NCBI GenBank assembly: GCA_026397955.1
Contig: JAPLTV010000065.1
Span: 1-64,000 of the forward strand
Direction: 5' to 3'
Source of the DNA: Verrucomicrobiota bacterium
GTDB lineage: Bacteria; Verrucomicrobiota; Verrucomicrobiia; Opitutales; UBA953
Length of the DNA: 64,000 bases
A model generated the notes under the pieces. It was not told the origin of the DNA and searched no databases. It was given only the letters and a program-made list of their open reading frames with translations. The translations under genes were made by a program, and so were the position numbers. This document shows, in pieces, positions 1-9,782 of this stretch (its first letter is position 1; each line of letters begins with the position of its first letter).

Positions 1-1202
1 TGCTCTCCTTGCCGTTCACCTACCGCGACGAGCGCAGCTTCAAGTCCTACGAGTTGGCGATGCGCCGCTTCTCCCAGAAAGAGATCTTCGAAGGTACCGG
101 TATCGCCTCGATCTCAATCAACACACTCTACCAGCTTTTCGACGACGCCGAGAATCGCCCGGAGATGCTCCAGTTCGCGGATAAGTTCTTACTGATCGGC
201 GACTACATCACTTGGCTCCTGACCGGCAAGGCCCGCGCCGAGGAGACCCTGATCTCCGGCAGCCAGTGCTGGGATACCCGCAAGCGCAATTGGGCTTGGC
301 CGGTGCTTAAAAAACTCGGCATCCCGAAGCACATTTTTCCAAAGCCCGTCGCCCCGGGCGTGAAGCTCGGAAAAATGCTGCCTTATCTCGCCAAAGAAAC
401 CGGTTTAGCCAAGGCCGAGGTCGTCACCACCTGTGCGCATGATACCGCGGCCGCCGTCGCGGCGGTCCCCGCCACCAAGGGCGATGACTGGGCCTACCTT
501 TCCTCCGGAACTTGGTCGCTGATCGGCCTCGAGCTGCCCAAACCGCTCGTCAACGAGACCGTCCGCAAGGCCATGTACACGAACGAAGTCGGCTTCGGCG
601 GCACGTCGCGTTTCCTCAAAAACCTCGTCGGTCTCTGGGTCCTCCAGGAATGCCGCCGTGAATGGATGGAGAAAGGCGAGGTCTCTGATTACGGCGAAAT
701 CGTGAAGCTTGCGCTCAAAGCCCCTTCGCTCCGCTCTTTCATTCGCCCTGATGACGTCCGTTTCGCCAAGCGCGGCGACATGGTCGCGAAGGTCCAAGCC
801 TTCTGCCGCGAAACCAAACAACCCGTGCCGAAGACGCACGGCGAAATCGCGCGCTGCGTGCTCGAATCGCTTGCGCTGCTCTATCGCGTCGAGATGGACG
901 GCATGGAAAAACTCACTGGTCGTAAACTGAAGCGCCTGCACATCGTTGGCGGCGGCTGCCGCAACGCTCTACTCAACCAGGCCACGGCTGACGCCACGGG
1001 CCGCACGGTTATCGCTGGACCAGTCGAAGCGACGGCTGCCGGCAACATTCTCGTCCAAGCCATCGCCATGAAGGAGCTCAAGAACGTCGACGAACTCCGG
1101 AAGATTGTCCGAAACTCCTTTGAGGTAGTGACTTACACACCTAATTCGACGCCCGCCTGGGCGGCCGCCCAAGCCAAGTTTAATGGTTTAAAGAAGTCAT
1201 AA
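1..1202 (+). CDS. rhaB: Rhamnulokinase (FGGY family), 5' end truncated by window edge
   Basis: Frame is open to the window start (LSLPFTYRDERS...); rhamnulokinase-like PFTYRDxR, FKLLIGDYITWLLTG-type segment, C-terminal HIVGGGCRNALLNQATADATGR FGGY motif; followed by rhamnulose-1-P aldolase. Confidence 0.9.
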   Translation, partial: LSLPFTYRDERSFKSYELAMRRFSQKEIFEGTGIASISINTLYQLFDDAENRPEMLQFADKFLLIGDYITWLLTGKARAEETLISGSQCWDTRKRNWAWPVLKKLGIPKHIFPKPVAPGVKLGKMLPYLAKETGLAKAEVVTTCAHDTAAAVAAVPATKGDDWAYLSSGTWSLIGLELPKPLVNETVRKAMYTNEVGFGGTSRFLKNLVGLWVLQECRREWMEKGEVSDYGEIVKLALKAPSLRSFIRPDDVRFAKRGDMVAKVQAFCRETKQPVPKTHGEIARCVLESLALLYRVEMDGMEKLTGRKLKRLHIVGGGCRNALLNQATADATGRTVIAGPVEATAAGNILVQAIAMKELKNVDELRKIVRNSFEVVTYTPNSTPAWAAAQAKFNGLKKS

Positions 1203-1241
1203 AACCCCTTACTCAACACCCTCCCTTTCCACGTAACAAAC

Positions 1242-3434
1242 ATGTCCAACTACAAGTACGTCTCTCACCTCTGGAACGATGCCGAAGCCGCGAAGCTCGA
1301 TCCGGTCGGCCGTCTGGTCTATCGCTCCAATCAGCTCGGAGCAGACCAGCGCATCACGAACACCGGCGGCGGCAACACGTCCTCCAAGATCGTCGAGAAG
1401 GATCCGCTGACCGGCACCGACACCCAGGTCCTCTGGGTCAAGGGCTCTGGCGGCGACCTCCGCACCAGCAATCGCGAGAACTTCTCCTCCCTCTATCAGG
1501 ACAAGCTCGTCGGCCTCCAGAAGTCCTATGCAGCCCGCGCCGACAAGGGACTGAAGTCCCAGGCCGAAGACGACATGGTCGGCATGTACAATCACGCCAC
1601 CTTCAACCTGAACCCGCGCGCGTCTTCAATCGACACCCCCCTGCACAGCTTCCTGCCGGGCAAGCACGTCGACCACATGCACCCTAACGCGATCATCTCG
1701 ATCGCCGCTTCCAAGAATTGCGAAGCCCTCACCAAGGAAATCTTCGCAGGTAAGATGGCCTACGTAAAGTGGATGCGCCCAGGCTTCGAGCTCGGCCTCG
1801 CCATGCAGGAAATTTCCCGCAAGCAGCCAGACATCAAAGCCATCATGATGGGCCAGCACGGCTTCATCTCCTGGGCTGACGACGACAAGGCCTGCTATGA
1901 ACTGACCCTGGCCATGATCGAACAGGCCGGAGCCTATATCGATGCCAAGCATCAAGCCAAGGGCGGCGACGCCAAGGTCTTCGGTGGCGCCCTCTACCAG
2001 ACCCTTGACACCGAGAAGCGTCACGCGGCCTTTGCCTCCATCCTGCCTTGGCTCCGCGGCCAGGTTTCCAAGGAAAAGCGCTTCATCGGCACTGTTCAGG
2101 ACGACGAGAAGATTCTCCGTTTCGTTAACTCGAAGGACGCACCGCGTCTCGCCGAGCTCGGCACCTCCTGTCCTGACCACTTCCTCCGCACGAAAATCAA
2201 GCCCCTCTACGTGAACTGGAATCCCCAGACCGAAGACGCCGCCGCGCTGAAGACCAAGCTCGCCGCCGCCCTCGAGCAGTACCGCAAGGACTACGCCGCC
2301 TACTACAACGCCTGCAAGCGCCCGAACTCCCCGGCGATGCGCGATCCTAACCCGACGGTCGTCCTCATCCCTGGCCTCGGCATGATTGCTTGGGGTAAGG
2401 ATAAGTCCGAATCCCGCGTCACGGCTGAGTTCTATAACTGCGCCGTCGAAGTCATGCGTGGCGCCGAAGCCATCGACCAATACATCGCCCTGCCTCAGCA
2501 GGAAGCCTTCGACATCGAGTACTGGCTACTCGAAGAAGCGAAGTTAAAGCGCATGCCGGCCGAGAAGGAACTCGCTCGCCAGGTCATCATCGTCGTCGGT
2601 GCCGGCTCCGGTATCGGCAAGGAGACGGCCCATCGCCTCGTCAAGGAAGGCGCCCACATCGTCTGCGTCGACAAGAACGTCGAGGCGGCCCAGGGCACCG
2701 CCAAGGAGATCACCGACAAGCTCGGCTCTGGTATCGGCGTCGCCGGCACTGGCCTCTCCAACTGCGGACCCGCCATCGGTCTCTCGGGCGACATCATGGA
2801 TCGCTCCTCGATTCGCAAGATGCTCGACCAAGTCGCACTCGCCTACGGCGGCTTCGACTCCATCTGCGTCACCGCCGGCATCTTCGTCTCGCCTGACACC
2901 ACGGGCCACATCCCAGACGACAAGTGGGCCCTCACTTTCGCACTTAACGTTACCGGCAGCTACCTCGTTGCCGATGAAGCGTTCAAGACCTGGAAGGAAC
3001 AGGGTCTCCGCGGTAACCTCGTCCTGACCACCAGCGCCAACGCTGCCGTGGCCAAGAAGGGTTCCGTCGCCTACGACACCTCGAAGGCCGCCGCCAACCA
3101 CCTCGTCCGCGAGATGGCCATGGAGCTTTCGCCCCTCATCCGCGTCAACGGCGTGGCCCCGGCCACCGTCGTGCAGGGTTCGGCGATGTTCCCGCGCGAC
3201 CGAGTGATCGCCTCGCTTGCGAAGTACAACATTCCCTACACCGATGATGAGGCGACCGATTCGCTGACCACGAAGCTCTCCCGCTTCTACGCCGATCGCA
3301 CCCTGACGAAGAACCCCATCACCCCCGCCGACCAGGCCGAAGCCTACTTCCTTCTCGTGACTAATCGCCTCAGCAAGACGACCGGACAGGTCATCACCGT
3401 CGACGGCGGCCTCCACGAAGCGTTCCTGCGCTGA
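1242..3434 (+). CDS. rhaEW: Bifunctional rhamnulose-1-phosphate aldolase / short-chain dehydrogenase (L-lactaldehyde dehydrogenase type)
   Basis: 730 aa: N-terminal class II aldolase part (NTGGGNTSSK, HMHPNAIISIA), C-terminal SDR part (VVGAGSGIGKETAHRL, YDTSKAAANHLVREMA). Confidence 0.92.
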   Translation: MSNYKYVSHLWNDAEAAKLDPVGRLVYRSNQLGADQRITNTGGGNTSSKIVEKDPLTGTDTQVLWVKGSGGDLRTSNRENFSSLYQDKLVGLQKSYAARADKGLKSQAEDDMVGMYNHATFNLNPRASSIDTPLHSFLPGKHVDHMHPNAIISIAASKNCEALTKEIFAGKMAYVKWMRPGFELGLAMQEISRKQPDIKAIMMGQHGFISWADDDKACYELTLAMIEQAGAYIDAKHQAKGGDAKVFGGALYQTLDTEKRHAAFASILPWLRGQVSKEKRFIGTVQDDEKILRFVNSKDAPRLAELGTSCPDHFLRTKIKPLYVNWNPQTEDAAALKTKLAAALEQYRKDYAAYYNACKRPNSPAMRDPNPTVVLIPGLGMIAWGKDKSESRVTAEFYNCAVEVMRGAEAIDQYIALPQQEAFDIEYWLLEEAKLKRMPAEKELARQVIIVVGAGSGIGKETAHRLVKEGAHIVCVDKNVEAAQGTAKEITDKLGSGIGVAGTGLSNCGPAIGLSGDIMDRSSIRKMLDQVALAYGGFDSICVTAGIFVSPDTTGHIPDDKWALTFALNVTGSYLVADEAFKTWKEQGLRGNLVLTTSANAAVAKKGSVAYDTSKAAANHLVREMAMELSPLIRVNGVAPATVVQGSAMFPRDRVIASLAKYNIPYTDDEATDSLTTKLSRFYADRTLTKNPITPADQAEAYFLLVTNRLSKTTGQVITVDGGLHEAFLR

Positions 3435-3438
3435 TCCC

Positions 3439-3570
3439 GTGCGCGTCTCCCTCTTCGTCCCTTGCTTCGTCGACCAGCTGCCCCCCCAGGTAGGCTTGGC
3501 GACAGACAAGGTATTGAAGCGCATCGGTGCCCACGGACAAAAGGAACTCTATCTGGTGCTCATCGGTTAA
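3439..3570 (+). pseudogene. 43-codon remnant: N-terminus of LutA/LldE-type Fe-S oxidoreductase, possibly fused to LutC/LUD C-terminus
   Basis: GTG ORF VRVSLFVPCFVDQLPPQVGLATDKVLKRIGAHGQKELYLVLIG*; first ~30 aa match the LutA N-terminal pattern (xVSLFVPCxVDxxYPQVGxATxxVLxxLG); last ~12 aa resemble the HGPxELHxVL end of LUD proteins. Confidence 0.6.
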
Positions 3571-3574
3571 ATCG

Positions 3575-6500
3575 ATGCACCTCGCTCCCGCCTTCGCCTT
3601 GTTCGTCGCTTCATTCGTCGCACTCAGCGCCGAGGTGAAGCCGTTCAAGTGGTCTGGTGACCTTAACGTGCCGGACCCTACTTCGGTCACGGTGGATGAG
3701 GCCGGCAACGTCTACGTAGCCTCGACAACGCGACGAAAGGCCGCTGACCTAGATATCCGCGAACACTCCGTCTGGGTGCCGGACGACGTCGGCCTGACCT
3801 CCCCTGCCGAAAAGTTTGCCTTGTACCAACGCGATCTTGCGCCCGGAAAACTGAAATCTCCGCGCGGGGGCCTCAAGGACCACAACAAGGACGGCGCAAT
3901 CGACTGGAAGGATCTCACCTTCCACAAGGAGGCCATCTACAAGCTCAGCGACACGAATCATGACGGCGTCGCCGACAAGATGACGCTCTTCGCCGAGGGC
4001 TTCAACTCCCCGGTCTCGGGTATCGCCGCGGGTGTCCTCTATTTCGATGGCTGGGTCTACGTGACCGCCATCCCTGACGTCTGGCGCCTCAAGGACACCG
4101 ACGGAGATGGTGTCGCCGACGTGAAAGAACTCGTCGCAACTGGTTTCGGCTGCCACATCGCCTATGCCGGTCACGACATGCACGGCCTGCGCCTCGGCCC
4201 AGACGGCCGCATTTATTGGACCGTAGGAGACAAGGGTAGCAACGTCACCAGCAAGGAAGGCCGAAATTTCTACTTCCCTCATAGCGGAGCCGTATTGCGT
4301 TGCGAACCCGATGGGGCGAACTTCGAAGTCTACGCCCACGGCATCCGCAACACCCAGGAGATTGCCTTCGACGACTTCGGCAACGTCATCGGCGTAGATA
4401 ACGATGGCGACCAGCCGAAGGAACGCGAGCGCCTGACATACCTCCTCGAGGGTTCCGATTCCGGCTGGCGCAATCAGCATCAATACCAGAAGACCGAAAG
4501 CCGCTGGATGAAAGAGAACATGTGGTTGCCGAAAGGCGCCGCCGACCAACCTCTCTTCATCACCCCGCCAATCGCCAATTATTCGGACGGTCCCGCCGGC
4601 TTCCTGCACGAGCCTGGCCACGCCCTCGATGGCGACCTTCGCGGACGCTTCTTTCTCGATCAGTTCCCCAAGGGCAAGATGGACGCTTTCACCCTCGAGC
4701 CTGATCTCGACGGGTTCAAACAGACCAACCTCGCCGTCGTGAGCAGCGGTATCATGGGCATCGGCATGGCCTGGGGTACCGACGGAAAGGCCTACTTTGC
4801 CGACTGGATCGGTGGCTATCCGCTCGATGGCAAAGGCGCCATCTGGCGCTTCGATGTAGCACCGAACATCGACAAGACCTCGGAGCAGTTCCTCTCCAAG
4901 CCCTTCTCCGTCGCCATCCCGAAGGATGAGCTGCTCACCCTGCTCGGTCACCGTGACCAGCGCGTCCGCGTGAACGCCTCGATCCGATTGGATCGGCTTG
5001 GCGCCTGGAATGAGATGCTCGAACTCGCCCTGAAACCTTCGTCTCCCCGCTTCGCGCGCATCCATGCGATCTGGGGTTACGGCATGGGCGTCCGTCACGG
5101 CAAGGTTGCCGACGTGACCGCGTCATTAGCCTTGCTCGACGACGCCGATAGCGAGATCCGCGTGCAAGCGCTGAAGATATTGAGCGAAGCCAAGCCGTCG
5201 GCGGCGATCGCCAGCAAGGTCGCCGATCAGCTCCTAGAAGCCAATCTTCGTGTCCGCACCCAAGCCAGCATCACGCTCGGCAAGAACTGTTACCACGCAC
5301 TTATTGGCGCTTTTCTCCGCGACGCCGAGGCCGATCTCCGCATGCCTTGGCTACGCCATGGCCTCGTCAGCGGACTGGCCGGCACTCAATCCGCCGAGGA
5401 CCTGCTGTTCTTCGCCCAGAAGAAGACCGGCGCTGAGGCCGTCTTCGCCACGCTCGCGCTTGCCCGCCAAAAGTCACCCTTGCTCGGTAAACTCCTCCAG
5501 CATGCCAACCCAAACGTTGTCACCGAAGCCGCTCGCGTGATTCACGACGACGAAGGCATCCCTGCCGCCGCCGGTGCCCTGGCCGAATCCTTCGGAAAGG
5601 TTGACCTGCCGTTCCATGCGGCCCGCCGTGCCTTGAATGCCAATCTGCGTCAGGGAGACGAGCCTGCGCTCTCCCGACTCCTCACGTGGACGCTGACGCA
5701 ACCTGAAGGCACCTCTCTTCGCAGCGATGCCTTGAAGGCCATGCTGGCCTTCGACCAGCCTCCGGTCCTCGACCTCGTCGACGGTACCGCCAAGAAATAT
5801 CCGGCCCGCGACAAGGCCACGATCGCCCGCGTCCTGCGGACCCGTCAGGCGGACCTCCTGACAATCCAGAAACCCGACGAACGCGCCGCGGTGCTCGAAC
5901 TAATGGTGAAGTATGAATTGGACCTCCCCTTCCCGATCCTACTCGCGCTGGCGGAAGACCTTAAGGCGGCCCCCAGCGTCCGCCTGCAGACCTTACGCCT
6001 GCTTGGCCGTAAGACCGACGAGCCTCAGGCCGTCGTCCGTACTCTCCGCTCCGCGGCCGGCGAAGGTAACCCTTCTGAAGTCCGCATCGAAGCGGTCGGC
6101 CAGCTTTTCATCCGCGATACCAGCGTCGCCATGGAGATCGCCCGTCTCATCATCGACTCCAAGTCGGCTAAAATCCCTGAGAAGCAGGCCGTTGTCGCCG
6201 CGCTCCGCGGACGCACCGACGCCGTCTCGCTCAAGCTGCTCCAGGAACTTGTCGACCGTCTTGCGAGCCGCAAACTCGACGCCGGCCTCAAACTCGACGT
6301 CTTCGACCTAGCCAAGGAGTCGGGCGACGCCGGCGTCGCCGGCGCGCTGAAGAAGTACCTTAACCCGGGAACGAAGGCCGGCCTCAAGATGGCCAGTCCG
6401 GAAGTTCCGTATGAGCTGCTCACCGACGGCGGCGACGCCACGCGCGGCAAGGCCCTCATAAACGGCCATCTCGGCGCGAATTGCATCGCGTGCCATCGCG

Positions 6501-6880
6501 TCGACTCCGATGAGGGCAGCGAAGTCGGCCCCATCCTTCGTCAGATCGGAGGCCAACGCACCAAGGATGAAATCGCCGAGTCGCTCGTCGAGCCGTCCGC
6601 CAAGATCGTGCAAGGCTTCGGGATCGAGACCATCATCCTCAAAGATGGCACGACGATTGTGGGTAGTGTCATCAAAGATAGCGCCAAGACTCTTGATTTC
6701 AAACTCGCCGACGGGAAGAGCCGGAAGATTGCCGTAGCGGCCATCGACAAGCGCACCCCTCCGGTCTCCGTGATGCCGCCCATGCTGGGCATCCTCACCC
6801 CAGAGGAAATCCGCGACGTCGTAGCCTACCTGTCCGGATTGAAGCCGAAGGCGGCAAAGTCTACTAAAACAAAGAAATAG
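3575..6880 (+). CDS. PVC-type c-heme-binding, membrane-bound-dehydrogenase-like / HEAT repeat protein
   Basis: Signal peptide from ATG 3575 (MHLAPAFALFVASFVALSAE; ORF track start 3527 is too early); NHL/PQQ-like propeller region, HEAT-like helices, C-terminal CIACH heme c motif and GPxLRQIG. Confidence 0.85.
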   Translation: MHLAPAFALFVASFVALSAEVKPFKWSGDLNVPDPTSVTVDEAGNVYVASTTRRKAADLDIREHSVWVPDDVGLTSPAEKFALYQRDLAPGKLKSPRGGLKDHNKDGAIDWKDLTFHKEAIYKLSDTNHDGVADKMTLFAEGFNSPVSGIAAGVLYFDGWVYVTAIPDVWRLKDTDGDGVADVKELVATGFGCHIAYAGHDMHGLRLGPDGRIYWTVGDKGSNVTSKEGRNFYFPHSGAVLRCEPDGANFEVYAHGIRNTQEIAFDDFGNVIGVDNDGDQPKERERLTYLLEGSDSGWRNQHQYQKTESRWMKENMWLPKGAADQPLFITPPIANYSDGPAGFLHEPGHALDGDLRGRFFLDQFPKGKMDAFTLEPDLDGFKQTNLAVVSSGIMGIGMAWGTDGKAYFADWIGGYPLDGKGAIWRFDVAPNIDKTSEQFLSKPFSVAIPKDELLTLLGHRDQRVRVNASIRLDRLGAWNEMLELALKPSSPRFARIHAIWGYGMGVRHGKVADVTASLALLDDADSEIRVQALKILSEAKPSAAIASKVADQLLEANLRVRTQASITLGKNCYHALIGAFLRDAEADLRMPWLRHGLVSGLAGTQSAEDLLFFAQKKTGAEAVFATLALARQKSPLLGKLLQHANPNVVTEAARVIHDDEGIPAAAGALAESFGKVDLPFHAARRALNANLRQGDEPALSRLLTWTLTQPEGTSLRSDALKAMLAFDQPPVLDLVDGTAKKYPARDKATIARVLRTRQADLLTIQKPDERAAVLELMVKYELDLPFPILLALAEDLKAAPSVRLQTLRLLGRKTDEPQAVVRTLRSAAGEGNPSEVRIEAVGQLFIRDTSVAMEIARLIIDSKSAKIPEKQAVVAALRGRTDAVSLKLLQELVDRLASRKLDAGLKLDVFDLAKESGDAGVAGALKKYLNPGTKAGLKMASPEVPYELLTDGGDATRGKALINGHLGANCIACHRVDSDEGSEVGPILRQIGGQRTKDEIAESLVEPSAKIVQGFGIETIILKDGTTIVGSVIKDSAKTLDFKLADGKSRKIAVAAIDKRTPPVSVMPPMLGILTPEEIRDVVAYLSGLKPKAAKSTKTKK

Positions 6881-6925
6881 GGTCTGAGGGGTTGAGTCCA
6901 ACGGCGGTTGGCCTGAAATAGTCCC

Positions 6926-9139
6926 ATGCTGCTTCGCCTCCTGCTGCTCACCCCGCTGCTGGCTTTCGCCCAATCTTCCCCTATCGCGGATTGGCAGAAG
7001 CAGTATGACGCGTGGTACTGGCCGGCCCAGATGTCCCGGCCGGAGAACGTCCGCTGGTCTGATTCGGGTCGTTTGATGGTCTACTCGTGGAAAGAGAATG
7101 GGGGTCTAACCTGGAAACTGGTCGATTGCGTGACGGGCCAGATACGTCCGGCGTTCGATCACGAGAAAATGGCGACAGCCTTGACCGAACTCACTAAGAA
7201 CAAAGTGACAGCAAAGAAGTGGCCCTTCACCCGAGTCATTGCACTGGACGACGGACGCGTGCGTCTCGAATCCGACACCGAAGCCTGGGTCGTCGAAGCC
7301 AATCAAAGACTTACCCCATCGCAACCGGGCAAGAAGACCGACGCCGCGACGCCTGAGAAATCCAGCAAAGGTCCCGGCGAATCCAAGCGCCTGTCGTCGT
7401 CGAAGGTTCGCGCCGAATCTCCGACCGGCGAACACAAGGTGGAACTCCGCGGCGGTAACGTCGTCCTGATCGACCTGAAGAAAGCCAACACCGAGACCCG
7501 GCTCACCCAAGACGGCATCGAGGGCAAGGACGGCTGGGTCGGCCCGGTCAGCTGGTCGCCCGATGGTAGGCATTTCGCCCTCTGGCGCGAACGCACGGTG
7601 CCGGTTCGCCAATACCTTGTCACGGATTCGGTGAAGCAGACCAAGAAGCCGATGTCCTACGACAAGCCAGGAGACGATCGCACGGAACGCATTCCTTGGG
7701 TCTTCTCGGTCGACGGAAAATCTTCTGGCCGCCCATCGACGGACGTACTTCCGCTGTCACATACGACCGACCGTCTCGATTGGTCGGCCGACTCGAAGCG
7801 CCTGCTTTCCGAATTCATCAAGCGGGGCTTCACTGGACACGGCATCATCGAATTTGACATCGATCGTCGTTCTTGGCGCCGTCTGTACACCGAAGAAGAC
7901 CCCAAGTTTGTCCACTCCTACGCGACTCGCTATCGCTACGACCTCAACGAAGGTCGGACGCTCTGGCTTTCGGAACGCAGCGGCTGGCTGCACCTCTACT
8001 CGGTCGATCTGAAGTCAGGAAAGACCTTAGAAGCCGTCACCGCAGGCGCCTGGGTGATGAAGGAAGTCATCAAGGTGGACGATAAGGCCGGCTCCGTTAC
8101 TTTCTTCGCCCTCGGACGCGTCGCTGGCGAGAATCCTTATCACCAACATATCTGCAGGGTCGGCCCGGGCCGCAGCTTCGTCGACCTGACCCCTTCCGAC
8201 GGTCATCACGAAGCGACCTTCTCTCCCGATCGCCGCACGCTGATTGACGCTTCCTCTCGCGTCGACCAGGCCCCCACCTACGTACTCCGCAGCGGCCTCG
8301 ACGGTCGTTCCATCGCCACCTTGGGGTCAGGCGACCTTGCGCCGCTCAAGAAGGCTGGCTGGACGCCCGCCATACCCTTCGTTGCCAAGGACCGTGACGG
8401 TAAGACCGATATCTGGGGCGTCGTGACACGCCCTTACCCCTTCGACCCCAAGAAGAAGTATCCCGTCATCGAGAACATCTACGCCGGCCCGCACAGCTCC
8501 TTTGCCCCACATTCCTTTAACTGGTGGAATCGTAACCACCGTGAGCTATCCATGCTCGGGTTCTACGTCGTCCAGTTGGACGGACGTGGCACCAGCAACC
8601 GCGGTAAAGAATTCCATCAGGTCAGCTGGCGTAACCTCAAGGATGGTGGCTTCCCGGACCGCATCGCCTGGATGAAGGCCCTCGCCAAGACTGAGCCCAA
8701 CATGGACCTCTCGCGCGTCGGTATCTACGGCGGTTCCGCTGGAGGGCAGAACACCGCGCATGCCATGCTGCTGCACGGCGACTTCTACAAGGCCGGCGCC
8801 GCCGACTGCGGCTGTTATGATAATCGAATCGATAAGCTCTGGTGGAACGAACAGTGGCTGGGCTACCCCATCGGCCCTTGGTACGAAGAGAACTCCTGCG
8901 CCCATTACGCTGCTAACCTGAAGGGACGCCTCTTCCTTTCCGTCGGCGAATCGGATACGAACGTCGACGTGAAGTGCAGCTATGACTTCCGCGACGCGTT
9001 GATCGCTGCCGGCAAGAAGGACCAGTTCGAGTTCCACATCGTACCCGGAGCCAACCATGGGGCCGGAGAGTCGAACGAGATGCGCGAAAAGCGCGCCCGC
9101 TTCTTCGAATCCGCCCTCGGCAAGCCCCTCCCCCTCTGA
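6926..9139 (+). CDS. S9 family (DPP IV-type) prolyl peptidase
   Basis: 737 aa, signal peptide, beta-propeller then alpha/beta hydrolase with GIYGGSAGGQ nucleophile motif and C-terminal GANHGAGES. Confidence 0.88.
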   Translation: MLLRLLLLTPLLAFAQSSPIADWQKQYDAWYWPAQMSRPENVRWSDSGRLMVYSWKENGGLTWKLVDCVTGQIRPAFDHEKMATALTELTKNKVTAKKWPFTRVIALDDGRVRLESDTEAWVVEANQRLTPSQPGKKTDAATPEKSSKGPGESKRLSSSKVRAESPTGEHKVELRGGNVVLIDLKKANTETRLTQDGIEGKDGWVGPVSWSPDGRHFALWRERTVPVRQYLVTDSVKQTKKPMSYDKPGDDRTERIPWVFSVDGKSSGRPSTDVLPLSHTTDRLDWSADSKRLLSEFIKRGFTGHGIIEFDIDRRSWRRLYTEEDPKFVHSYATRYRYDLNEGRTLWLSERSGWLHLYSVDLKSGKTLEAVTAGAWVMKEVIKVDDKAGSVTFFALGRVAGENPYHQHICRVGPGRSFVDLTPSDGHHEATFSPDRRTLIDASSRVDQAPTYVLRSGLDGRSIATLGSGDLAPLKKAGWTPAIPFVAKDRDGKTDIWGVVTRPYPFDPKKKYPVIENIYAGPHSSFAPHSFNWWNRNHRELSMLGFYVVQLDGRGTSNRGKEFHQVSWRNLKDGGFPDRIAWMKALAKTEPNMDLSRVGIYGGSAGGQNTAHAMLLHGDFYKAGAADCGCYDNRIDKLWWNEQWLGYPIGPWYEENSCAHYAANLKGRLFLSVGESDTNVDVKCSYDFRDALIAAGKKDQFEFHIVPGANHGAGESNEMREKRARFFESALGKPLPL

Positions 9140-9141
9140 AT

Positions 9142-9672
9142 ATGACCACCTCTGCTCCTGGCCTGATCGAACTCAGGCTCAACAACGTTGGTCAGTTGTT
9201 CAACACCATGGACCCCTCGCCCTTCCATGAGCGTGATCTGGACCATGATGCCGAAGAATTCATCCTGAGCTGGGCGCGTGAACATGAAAGGGACTCAGAC
9301 CTCCGCATTCGGGTCGTACTTCGCCAGCCGGAAGACGCCGAAGCGGCCAAGCTGGTCAAAGAGTCGATCCAGCATTATTTCGAATACCGCGCCCGCATCG
9401 CTCGTCGTGACCTCGGCGATCTCTTCCGCGAAGGCCGGACCGCGATGCTCATAGGCCTACTCTTCTTGGCGGCCACCCTAGTCCTGCGCGACCTCATCGC
9501 CACGGGCCATCGCCTATCCGACTTCATCCGCGAAGGCCTGACCATCTGCGGGTGGGTCGGCCTCTGGAAGCCTATCGACATCCACCTCTACCGCTGGTGG
9601 CCGCTGCAGGCCCACGGGAGGCTCTTATCGAGGCTTTCCCGTTGTCCGGTAGAAGTGGTCTTTGAGGCCTAA
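9142..9672 (+). CDS. Hypothetical membrane protein
   Basis: 176 aa ORF starting 3 nt after the preceding stop; hydrophobic segment AMLIGLLFLAATLVL. Confidence 0.7.
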   Translation: MTTSAPGLIELRLNNVGQLFNTMDPSPFHERDLDHDAEEFILSWAREHERDSDLRIRVVLRQPEDAEAAKLVKESIQHYFEYRARIARRDLGDLFREGRTAMLIGLLFLAATLVLRDLIATGHRLSDFIREGLTICGWVGLWKPIDIHLYRWWPLQAHGRLLSRLSRCPVEVVFEA

Positions 9673-9782
9673 AGACGGGGCTTCCCTGCGCTTATGGCCG
9701 GGGTAAGTAACTGGGATATAACGAATTTTTTACGATGAGGCATTGACTGAGGCCCCCCCCGGCCCCAATCCAAACCTTTCGC

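Noticed and set aside
3749-5098. 449-aa minus-strand ORF
   Set aside because: Antisense to the heme/HEAT protein; no motifs.
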